Shown in pieces: positions 56,349 through 64,000 of a stretch of DNA of 64,000 nucleotides. Positions within the stretch are counted from its first letter, which is position 1, and each line of letters opens with the position of its first letter. The stretch is taken from NCBI GenBank assembly GCA_036245095.1, contig BSWA01000001.1:124001-188000 (forward strand), in the 5' to 3' direction. Made by a program: the position numbers and the translations under genes. The DNA comes from Improbicoccus devescovinae. Lineage in GTDB: Bacteria; Bacillota; Clostridia; Oscillospirales; Acutalibacteraceae. Under the pieces are notes generated by a model. It ran no database searches. It had not been told where the DNA came from and saw only the letters and a list, made by a program, of their open reading frames with translations.

Positions 56349-57038
56349 ATGGCAAGAAGATTTTATAAATTTAGAAAATATAAGCTTAAAGTTTCAACAA
56401 AAATTAAAATAATTTTACTTTTTATATTCGCGATATTATTTATTTTGGATTTTAAATTACGACCCCTTATTAAATCAATTTCTGCAGATCGCGCCCGTGC
56501 AATCGCTCTTCAAGCAATTAACAAAGCTATTTCTAGTGAGTTGGATCTTGTAAAATTTGAATATAGTGATATCGCACAAATTCAGCGCAACGAAGAGGGT
56601 AAACTTTTGGGTATTACTACTAATATTCAAAAAGTCAACTGCCTGAAAGCGAATATTTCTTCCGCTATTTTAAAAGAAATTTCTAAAAATGAAATGCGCG
56701 AATTCGGTATTCCATTAGGCGCTATTCTCGGGATTGAAATTTTAAGTGGCCTCGGGCCGATAATTCCTGTGAAAATTTTTGTCACTGGTAATATCTCGGC
56801 CGATTTTGAAAGCGAATTTTCAGAGGCTGGTATTAATCAGACGAAGCATTTAATTTATATTAACACCCTCGTGAACATATGCGCCATGATTCCGGGATAC
56901 CCGACGTCAATACAGGTGAAAACCAATATCACAATCGCAGAAACAATCATAGTGGGCGAAGTCCCCAATGTTTATGCGACTTCCGAAATTGCCTCTGCAA
57001 AAGCGCGCGAGGCCAAGGGGCTTAAGGCGTTAACTTGA
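56349..57038 (+). CDS. yunB: YunB-like sporulation protein
   Basis: 229 residues with one N-terminal transmembrane helix (about 23-41). The conserved YunB features are all visible: ARAIALQAINKAI near the start, IQRNEEGKLLGITTNIQKVN, IPLGAILGIEILSGLGP, SEFSEAGINQTKH, and ETIIVGEVPNVY. In Bacillus the gene is controlled by the mother-cell sigma factor E and is needed for normal spores; the exact activity is not known. Its presence implies a spore-forming ancestry. GGAGA precedes the ATG. It ends in a GC-richer stretch. Confidence 0.9.
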   Translation: MARRFYKFRKYKLKVSTKIKIILLFIFAILFILDFKLRPLIKSISADRARAIALQAINKAISSELDLVKFEYSDIAQIQRNEEGKLLGITTNIQKVNCLKANISSAILKEISKNEMREFGIPLGAILGIEILSGLGPIIPVKIFVTGNISADFESEFSEAGINQTKHLIYINTLVNICAMIPGYPTSIQVKTNITIAETIIVGEVPNVYATSEIASAKAREAKGLKALT

Positions 57039-57409
57039 TGAATCACAGCTAACGGGAACAAAAATGGCAGAAACGGGGGCGAGGAGCAACAACAATCACA
57101 CCAAAAATTCCCGGCATTGGAACTTCCTGGCCTGCCTGTGGCCGATCTACGAACAATCTCGCCAGGAGAATCAACCAATCCACGCGGCCCAGGTGAACAT
57201 CAAGAGTTGAAGCACCGGGACTATTCCGCGGATCCCATTCCATACCGTGCCTGCGGACTCCGAGGGTTCGGGGGGGTTGGGCCGGGAGTCTCCGCGGGGG
57301 GGTTAGGTCTAGTAATCAGTTTATGATGTCTTGTTGGGACTTCCTGCGTGGAAGGCGCCTGCCCAGCGTCGATCGTTGGGGGTTTGTCTTCTAATTATTG
57401 TCTAGATGT
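57039..57409. other. GC-rich spacer, possible gene remnant
   Basis: Unlike most spacers here it is GC-rich. On the minus strand it reads in pieces as Pro-rich protein (for example AETPGPTPPNPRSP) but no frame is open throughout and there is no ribosome site. It directly follows the stop of the 1881-residue gene, whose lost tail it may be. Confidence 0.4.
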
Positions 57410-60400
57410 TTATATTCCGTATAGGTCAGCTATTTGGGGTGCCGCGAAAGTTACGGCCTTGAACAAGTCCTCCGGTGTTTTTAATGTTGTTGGCCTTGCC
57501 TCCTCCGATGCGGCGGCTCCCTCGGTTGATATTTTTTCCATGTCGGTAGGCTTGGCTTGGTACTTCAATGCGCGGTATGCTTTGTCTATGACCCCCTGAT
57601 TTACTTTAGTGACGTTTGCAGCAACAAGGAGTAAGTCGGTTATGACTTCCATGTTTTGGTCCGGGTCATCGGTCGTTATCGGGGTGATTGCGGTGGCGGC
57701 GGCGGTTTTTATTCTATTTAATTGTGGGTCGCCCTTTAGGGTTGTGCTAGATAGTTCCTTCCCGAGCCCGGTATCCTGTTTGACAATCGCTCTGCAATAT
57801 TCAAGCAGCGCTGCTGCTTGTGGGCCTTCATCTGTGAGATCTTTATAAGGTTGCGATTCTATTAGTTGTTTTATTATATCGTTTGCGGCTGTTACTTTGT
57901 CTTGGGTTGTTATTATCTTGTATGTTTGGCCTGTCCTTATTGCTCCATTTTCGTCGGACCCTGCAGTATCTTTAGCTTGAGTATAGTCGAATGAAATTGG
58001 TTCTTTTGTAAGGATCTTTTTCAGTTTGGCAAGGTCTCCCGCCTTTCCTCCGAAGCTGTATCGTCCCGCTGAGATAGCTTCTAGTTCATCTATCTTTATT
58101 GCTGACGGGGTTTCGACTAAGATGCTTTGTACCAATGTTTTTACTTTATCTTTATTCGGGCCTGCCCAGTAAAATGCACAAAAGTCCCCTGCATAGGTCT
58201 TTGCGGCTGCCAACGAAGTTTTTCCATCACTAGCAAAAGTGGCTTTGTCAAAATCTGTTGCTCCTGTGGCTGTTGCTTCGTCGAATAACGCCCGGCCGGC
58301 GTCGTCTTTTACTAGCTCAGGCGCTTTTTTTTGAATGATATGCTCCTGTAATTTCACACAGGCATTCATTAGCCCAATCGGGTCGGTTTCTCGGCAGGTT
58401 TTTGCGAGCTCCTTAAGACAACGGGCTGTTGTCTGTTGGTTCTGTGGGTCAGTTGACAGAACTTCATCGAGAAATTCGCTCCCTATCTGAGATGATATTG
58501 TGGATTTAGACGGTGGCTTGCCGCCTAGCCTGATACAGAGCCGCGCAAAAGCCCCTCCTAACGTGGCTTCTGCCGGGAGCTGTTTAGGCATAATTGTATC
58601 GTCAAATTTTACGTCTTTGCCGTAATCTATGGTTGTATCAAGAGCAGATTTTAGATCGTTTAGCTGCTCTGACGTTAGGTCTTTTGTGGTGTGAGCTTTG
58701 TGTCGTGCTATTCCTGCGTATAACTTTTTCACAATTTCTTTTAAGGCTTCGTTCATAAAGTGTGCAGGTGTGTTTGGTTTCGGTTTGTGTTTATCGATTG
58801 TTTTCTCCGCAGGTGCCCATGACCGCCCAAATGGCTCGAGGATTTCCGCGGCTTTATTATAAGTTGGTGTTGCCAGGTGCTCTGCTACGTGGCTTTGATT
58901 GTAAACCAACATTAGTATTTTAAATTGGTCGGGCGTTAGATTTTTGAATAAGTCGATGATGGGTGTACCCCCGGCGACGCCCCTATTTCTGGCAGCGAAT
59001 ATGCTCATGAATAGGGTCTTTTTGTCGTCTGGCGCAATTTGAACGAGTGCATATGATTCTGCGTAGGCTTTCGCGTCGCTCCACAGTTGGGCGCCCAGGC
59101 CTAGCGCAACGGCTTTCATGTTGGTCTCGACTGTGTTTTTTAGGTCGTATGTTGCGTTTTTGAATGTTTTATCTATTCCGACGCTTTTCAACATTGGTGA
59201 TTGCGCCCCTGATGAATCAACCAGATTGCTGGTTGGGTCGGCCATTTTATCGGTTATTTCATCGTCAAGCGATCCCGAATAGACATTCTCCAGGACCTGG
59301 AGCGCTGATGCTGTAATTGTACGGTCTGGCTCTGTATAACCCGAACTATCCTTGAAAACTCCAAGTAGCCCGTAGGTTGTTGTTGCTTTTTGTTCGGCTT
59401 CGTTGCTAGCATCTGTCAATCCTAACTTTTTGTTGACTGTTGTCGGGTTTTTTAGGCTGGCTTCAAGGTCTGAGACTAACTCATGATTTATTTTTGCAAG
59501 TGTGCTAAGGGCAAATGAGCTTTGGTCGGGGAGTTGGAATTGGTCTGGGGTTGCGGTGGTAGCGGTTAGCGCTGTGCCGAGTTTCTCCATGTTATCTTTG
59601 GTTAAATCTGCTGCTCCGCTCACGTCAGTGATTACGTCGGCTGAGAAATTCGTGGCCCGTGTCGATGCAACACTACCTGCGGCTGGGTTAGATATTTCTT
59701 GGTATATCTTTTGTGCGAGCAGATTTAAAGCGTGATTGGTTACGTGGCGGGCTGCTCCCGGTTCTAGGTACCGGGCAACCGCAAGCTCCACCTCAGGAAT
59801 GAACGTGTTGGACTGTGACTCTTTGCAGTCTTTTGCAGTTATCGCTGCGAGCTGTCGTACCATAGCGATGGGGTCGTCCGCCTGTTCTATATCTGCGAAG
59901 ACGGGAGCTAACTGCTCACGCCCTAAACCATGAAACGTAAGTGAGCTTGCATGTCCCGTGCTATTTAATTCGATTAATGCATGTCTTATGTCGTCAGTTG
60001 TCGGGGTCGGCGAAAGTTTCGCTTTTGCTTTCTTGATGTCTTTGTATGTCTTTTGTACGTGGTCGACTTTTGTGTCCTCAATGCTCACTTTGAATTTAAG
60101 CTCAGCATCGAGGGGTGCAGGTTTGAATTCTATCCTCCCTCCTATTCCGGCGTTTAAAAGTGTGAGCATATTGGGGCTTAATAGTGATAATTGGTGGGGT
60201 GAGAATTTACGGGCATTTCCAATGTTGATAATATCCAAGTCGGTTATTGTTGGAATTGTCCCGCGGGCTTCGCTTGCGGCCGGCTGAGCAGCGGCAGTGG
60301 CCGCCGTTTGGGGTTTTTCCTTATAGTTGCTTTGGGTTGTTGAAGATAAGAGGGCTACGCCTTGTTCGCCAAGGCCCGCATAAGCGGCGAGGACAGCCCC

Positions 60401-63055
60401 AAGAAGATCAGGTTGATCTTTCGCCAAAGTTAAGAAGTTTTTGCCGTGATTGTTTTTGGGTTCTCGCTTTTTAGGCCCGCCGGTTTGGAATTTCGAGCCG
60501 CCTTCTGCTTTTTCTACTTCGGCTGTTCGCGTCGCGAGTTGGGCCTCGGTAACCGCGTCGTCGAACTCAATAGTAACCCACAAAGATACTAGGTGGTCCC
60601 AGTTGCATGTTTTTAAATGTTGTTTTACTTCCTGCATTTTCAAAGCTTCGAGCCATTTCGTTCGGGTCTTTGGTGGAAATAAATTCCGCAGCAACAAATC
60701 ATAATGCACCGCGTCAGCTTTCGTCTTCCCTTCTATTGTCAATCCTTGTGTTGATACTGTTATTTTTACTGGTGCGTTTTTAGTATCTAAGTGCCTAAAA
60801 CCGGCCAAATCATCCGAGCTGAACAAAGAGCCTAACTCTTTTGCGGTCGCAATCGCTCGGCTAGTTTGTACAAGAGATTTATTGCCCGGTTGTTTTTCAT
60901 CAGGGGTGAATATTAGATCTTTAAAGTCGTCTGGCATTCCCGGGATCGTGAACAGGATGAACTTCGCTTTGTGCTTTATTGCTACGCAAAATGCGTCCAA
61001 AAAGGTGTAAAGCCTAAACACTAGGCGCGGATCTGCGCCACCGAGTGTGGATGCCTCAACCATACACTGTTTAAGTTTCTCTGGCAGGGCCGTGCCTTTC
61101 ACTATAGCGATGGCCAAGTTTGCCTTATAGTCCTCACCGATTTCTTCGACTTCTTTCAGCATCAATTGAAGGGCTTGTTTGCGGGCCTCGGGTATCTTAT
61201 CTCCCGATTCGCCGAATGACTTTTTCGCAAACGCCTCAAACGTCGATTGGTCAGTGAAAGTCTTATGTTTGGCTAGGAGATCCTGGAGGTCGGGAGTTAA
61301 AGCCCCGATTCTAAATGGTTGCCCGTCGTATTTTACGTCCGACGTCAGCGCCAAACCAAGGTCGTCGCCTCGGACTGCCTTGAGTTCAGCATCTCCCGGC
61401 GTGACGGAAGCCTCTGCGAAAGCTTCGTTGAATGCGCTCAGCGCCGAGCTTGTTTGGGCGCTCACGGGCAAAGTTAACGAGTGTACTTTTTCGTCAAGAT
61501 CAAGTTGCTTGTCCCCCGTCGGTCCGATTTTGGTGGGGCCCGCCGGAGTTTTATTCTTTTTTACAACGGCAGCCACAAGTGCATTTTGGGCATCGGGATT
61601 TTTTAGGTCTTCGAAATCGCCGTCTTTGGCGTCAGTTTTTGTAAGAGCGGCAGCCAATTTTTTAATTTTGTCCCCGGCGTTGTCCCTTCGGGCCCATGCT
61701 TGGAGTTTTTCAATATGTTGGTCTTTTATTGCGGATTTTATCTTGGCAAAATATGACCCAATGGCTTGTAATGAGTCGGCTTCCTCACCAGCCTCGCTTG
61801 GTGAATTCTTCAAGAATTCATCCAGGTTTTCGAGGTCTGCTAATTCAGTTCCTGTTTTGGCCAACAAAGCGACTCTTCTCTGCTTTCTTTCCGCGACCGT
61901 CCCTTCTGCCTCGGCAAGCTTTTCTATCGCCTTTACTGGTGTTGCGGCGTCAATCAAGGCCTGCAAAAAATTGTAAGCCTTCTCGCGTGGGCCTGTCTCT
62001 GGGATATTTTCACGAATACGCGCGAAGGGTGAGATTTTAACATCTTTCCCGTATGCTTCTAGGTCCTTAAATCCAGCTGCGAATTCTGCATATGCATCTT
62101 TTTTAGCTGCTATGTTCGTTTTTAGATCCTTTGTCCCTTGGAAGTCATCGCCTTTTGTTTGCACCTCGGCCAGGAAACTAGCAACCGTCTTGCCATTAGC
62201 GGCAAGTATCGCATGTTTCTTGTCCGTGTCTTTCTCTTTATTATATTCATCCACCAATTTATCTAAACTTTTGGCGGAATGCCTAAATATAAAGTCCGGC
62301 GTTTTTTTAACAACGGCAGCTGTTATTCCGCCAGCTACTGCGGCGAGGCCAAGAGCTGCGCCACCTAGGGCCGCAGCAAGCCCAAGAGCACTCATACCTG
62401 TTGATTTTTTCGCTGTGGGGCTTACGAGTGGCTTAATTTGGTTTATTATTTGCATTTGCTTGGCTTTGTTTTGATCTTGCAAATCTTTCGACCCAGCCGG
62501 ATTCTGCCTGGGCTCTAGGGAGCTTGGCTTTGCATCCGAGCCTGGTTTGTGTGCTTGCGCCCCGCCGCCAGGAGCTTTTACATCTAAGACTGGCTTCACC
62601 AAACGTTTCGGGCTTTGTGTAGCCGCTGGTTTTGTGGGGGCCGCCGATGCTATTATATTACCGACACCCGGCAGGCCACCGATAGTAAGTGCAGCTAACG
62701 ATGCTGATAATAACCGTGTAAATTTCTTATCTTGCGGGCTTGCTCCGCCGCTTACTTTTAAAGATTCTTCTGATAGCTTGCTCATATTTCCAGTTACCTC
62801 ACTTGATTTTATCACAAAATTCGCGAATATTTCTTCGCCTATGTGTAGTTCAGGGAATTCCGGGTTCTCTGAATGAACTTGCTTCTGAGCATCCGTGAAC
62901 AAAGTATATAATTCGCCTGCACTCGCAGATTCAAACTCAGATTTATACTCAGCGTGAGCCCCGATCCAATCGAGAACCAACTGAATTTCTGCAAGTTCTT
63001 CCTCTGATGATCCGAAAAAATTCAATAAATCACTTTTGCTAATATTGTTTGCCAT
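57410..63055 (-). CDS. Giant 1881-residue protein with double-glycine-type leader
   Basis: Residues 1-104 resemble a Nif11-type leader: helices around LLNFFGSSEEELAEI and EYKSEFESASAGELYTLF, ending in LSEESLKVSGG at 94-104, a classic double-Gly cleavage motif. A lysine/arginine-flanked hydrophobic segment with a signal-like ASAAP end (112-140), a Pro/Gly/Gln linker, and an Ala/Gly-rich transmembrane segment (221-250) follow. The remaining 1600 residues are largely helical, rich in Ala, Lys, Thr and Asp, with no recognised family. AAGGAAGG precedes the ATG. The gene is much richer in GC than its AT-rich neighbours, which suggests different codon pressure or transfer. A role in secretion-dependent host interaction is inference. 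Confidence 0.7.
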   Translation of the reverse strand: MANNISKSDLLNFFGSSEEELAEIQLVLDWIGAHAEYKSEFESASAGELYTLFTDAQKQVHSENPEFPELHIGEEIFANFVIKSSEVTGNMSKLSEESLKVSGGASPQDKKFTRLLSASLAALTIGGLPGVGNIIASAAPTKPAATQSPKRLVKPVLDVKAPGGGAQAHKPGSDAKPSSLEPRQNPAGSKDLQDQNKAKQMQIINQIKPLVSPTAKKSTGMSALGLAAALGGAALGLAAVAGGITAAVVKKTPDFIFRHSAKSLDKLVDEYNKEKDTDKKHAILAANGKTVASFLAEVQTKGDDFQGTKDLKTNIAAKKDAYAEFAAGFKDLEAYGKDVKISPFARIRENIPETGPREKAYNFLQALIDAATPVKAIEKLAEAEGTVAERKQRRVALLAKTGTELADLENLDEFLKNSPSEAGEEADSLQAIGSYFAKIKSAIKDQHIEKLQAWARRDNAGDKIKKLAAALTKTDAKDGDFEDLKNPDAQNALVAAVVKKNKTPAGPTKIGPTGDKQLDLDEKVHSLTLPVSAQTSSALSAFNEAFAEASVTPGDAELKAVRGDDLGLALTSDVKYDGQPFRIGALTPDLQDLLAKHKTFTDQSTFEAFAKKSFGESGDKIPEARKQALQLMLKEVEEIGEDYKANLAIAIVKGTALPEKLKQCMVEASTLGGADPRLVFRLYTFLDAFCVAIKHKAKFILFTIPGMPDDFKDLIFTPDEKQPGNKSLVQTSRAIATAKELGSLFSSDDLAGFRHLDTKNAPVKITVSTQGLTIEGKTKADAVHYDLLLRNLFPPKTRTKWLEALKMQEVKQHLKTCNWDHLVSLWVTIEFDDAVTEAQLATRTAEVEKAEGGSKFQTGGPKKREPKNNHGKNFLTLAKDQPDLLGAVLAAYAGLGEQGVALLSSTTQSNYKEKPQTAATAAAQPAASEARGTIPTITDLDIINIGNARKFSPHQLSLLSPNMLTLLNAGIGGRIEFKPAPLDAELKFKVSIEDTKVDHVQKTYKDIKKAKAKLSPTPTTDDIRHALIELNSTGHASSLTFHGLGREQLAPVFADIEQADDPIAMVRQLAAITAKDCKESQSNTFIPEVELAVARYLEPGAARHVTNHALNLLAQKIYQEISNPAAGSVASTRATNFSADVITDVSGAADLTKDNMEKLGTALTATTATPDQFQLPDQSSFALSTLAKINHELVSDLEASLKNPTTVNKKLGLTDASNEAEQKATTTYGLLGVFKDSSGYTEPDRTITASALQVLENVYSGSLDDEITDKMADPTSNLVDSSGAQSPMLKSVGIDKTFKNATYDLKNTVETNMKAVALGLGAQLWSDAKAYAESYALVQIAPDDKKTLFMSIFAARNRGVAGGTPIIDLFKNLTPDQFKILMLVYNQSHVAEHLATPTYNKAAEILEPFGRSWAPAEKTIDKHKPKPNTPAHFMNEALKEIVKKLYAGIARHKAHTTKDLTSEQLNDLKSALDTTIDYGKDVKFDDTIMPKQLPAEATLGGAFARLCIRLGGKPPSKSTISSQIGSEFLDEVLSTDPQNQQTTARCLKELAKTCRETDPIGLMNACVKLQEHIIQKKAPELVKDDAGRALFDEATATGATDFDKATFASDGKTSLAAAKTYAGDFCAFYWAGPNKDKVKTLVQSILVETPSAIKIDELEAISAGRYSFGGKAGDLAKLKKILTKEPISFDYTQAKDTAGSDENGAIRTGQTYKIITTQDKVTAANDIIKQLIESQPYKDLTDEGPQAAALLEYCRAIVKQDTGLGKELSSTTLKGDPQLNRIKTAAATAITPITTDDPDQNMEVITDLLLVAANVTKVNQGVIDKAYRALKYQAKPTDMEKISTEGAAASEEARPTTLKTPEDLFKAVTFAAPQIADLYGI

Positions 63056-63386
63056 TCAAGCCACCTTCCTTCATTTTATGTTATATTTTATGTGTCTTTA
63101 CTAATTTGATATTCTGCCAGAAAAATTATTTATGTCAATATCTAAAATCTACCTCCTAATAATATATACATATATTACTAACAGTAATTTACAATATTCA
63201 AGTAAAAAAGTAAAGATAATTTTTGATCAAATTAAAAAATTCTCTGTTTTACACAAAAAAAATAATATATTCTTAAATTTTTATTATATTTTAATAATTT
63301 CTTGCAATTTTTATATTCTCCAAATTTTAATAATATTTATATAAATCACACTATTTCACGTATAACATATAATTTAATAAAAAAAA
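63056..63386. other. AT-rich spacer
   Basis: Between dapB and the giant gene. Extremely AT-rich; no gene, RNA or strong hairpin was seen. Confidence 0.6.
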
Positions 63387-64000
63387 TTATAAGCCTAAAA
63401 CGTCTTTCATGCTATATATTCCGGGTATATTTTTATTATTTATAAATAACGCAGCTGTATACGCGCCTCTGGCAAATACATTCCGTGACGAAGACATATG
63501 CCGCATAGATAATACCTCACCTGGGCCTAGAAATATAATTTCATGTTCGCCACAAATATCGCCGCCTCTTAACGAATGAATACCAATCTCGTTTGTTTTT
63601 CGAACACCTGTTTCAGGATTTCTTCCAAAATTATATTTTGTATCCTGATTAGAAATCGCATCTGCCATCATAAGAGCCGTGCCACTAGGAGCATCGGCTT
63701 TATTTCTATGATGCTTTTCTAATATTTCAATATCAAAATTCTCGTTTAATAAATTTTTGGCTTTCTTTGCAAATTCTATTAATAAATTCACTACCAACGA
63801 AGTATTACTAGATTTAATTACAGGAACATGCTCTGAAACTTCTTTTATTAATTTTATATGCTCCTTTTGGTAACCCGTGACACAAAGCACCAATTTTTTA
63901 TAATTTTTTTGTGTATATTCCACAAGATTATTTAAAGCCTCGACACTGGAAAAATCTATTATAACATCACACGGGACATCTATATCATCAGGAGTCTTAA
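63387..64000 (-). CDS. dapB: Dihydrodipicolinate reductase, 5' end missing
   Basis: Reduces hydroxy-tetrahydrodipicolinate with NAD(P)H on the path to meso-DAP and lysine. The frame is open to the window edge and the upstream codons read CDVIIDFSSVEAL, a DapB core motif, so the GTG at 63923 is internal. Also visible are VTGYQKEHIKLI, the catalytic-region EKHHRNKADAPSGTALMMA and RGGDICGEHEIIFLG. The N-terminal NAD-binding loop lies outside the window. It supports the DAP-type wall inferred from murE. Confidence 0.95.
   Translation of the reverse strand, partial: KTPDDIDVPCDVIIDFSSVEALNNLVEYTQKNYKKLVLCVTGYQKEHIKLIKEVSEHVPVIKSSNTSLVVNLLIEFAKKAKNLLNENFDIEILEKHHRNKADAPSGTALMMADAISNQDTKYNFGRNPETGVRKTNEIGIHSLRGGDICGEHEIIFLGPGEVLSMRHMSSSRNVFARGAYTAALFINNKNIPGIYSMKDVLGL

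Noticed and set aside
61179..61976. 265-codon plus-strand open frame
   Set aside because: Shadow of the GC-rich giant gene; no ribosome site or protein-like pattern.

Overview
The window looks like a chromosomal segment of a low-GC Gram-positive bacterium of the class Clostridia, probably from the Oscillospirales. The signs are strong Shine-Dalgarno sites, a CIRCE operator in front of groES-groEL, a MurE with the DNPR motif of meso-diaminopimelate enzymes, formate-tetrahydrofolate ligase, a clostridial-style AspRS and a YunB-like sporulation gene. Housekeeping genes and spacers are very AT-rich. Many accessory genes are visibly richer in GC. The mix of core genes and eukaryote-like proteins suggests a host-associated or intracellular lifestyle. 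Clostridial endosymbionts of termite-gut protists would be one candidate, but this is inference and nothing in the window proves it.

Layout. 0-5.6 kb: partial def, an overlapping membrane AAA+ ATPase, fhs, and murE (convergent with fhs). 5.8-15.9 kb: a minus-strand block of four membrane-tethered, coiled-coil or proline-rich proteins plus a calpain-like protease. 16.3-22.1 kb: a frameshifted multi-domain beta-grasp protein and a tethered PPP-type phosphatase. 22.2-28.7 kb: fba, a small tethered protein, the intact paralogue of the beta-grasp protein ending in a ubiquitin-like domain, and a secreted LCAT-like lipase. 29.0-34.9 kb: tRNA-Leu(UAG), aspS, groEL, groES, a Nif11-like small protein and a Sua5/TsaC gene. 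35.1-42.7 kb: a 1180-residue tethered protein, a hydrophobic-hairpin protein and a secreted tandem pseudokinase. 42.9-46.1 kb: yugP-like peptidase, murG and an aminotransferase. 46.4-51.5 kb: a small tethered protein, a secreted proline-rich protein and a GH25-LysM lysozyme. 51.6-57.0 kb: tyrS (apparently with an AUU start), cmk, thrS and yunB. 57.4-64 kb: a GC-rich 1881-residue protein and partial dapB.

How the genes fit together. The housekeeping set covers translation, folding, peptidoglycan synthesis (dapB, murE, murG), C1 metabolism and glycolysis, so the cell keeps a wall. Scattered between these genes is a large set of proteins with features of host-interaction factors: tandem beta-grasp/ubiquitin-like arrays, a calpain-like protease, a PPP phosphatase, a pseudokinase, a lipase and a torsin/Clp-like AAA+ protein. 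Nine proteins share one plan: an N-terminal signal-like segment, a short disordered linker, one transmembrane helix, then a large C-terminal part. The AAA+ protein and the giant protein have a similar plan behind a Nif11-like N-terminus; in the giant protein that N-terminus ends in a double-glycine motif. The strongest candidate for an undescribed system is this dispersed ubiquitin-like / protease / phosphatase / pseudokinase repertoire together with the shared tether and Nif11-like export signals.
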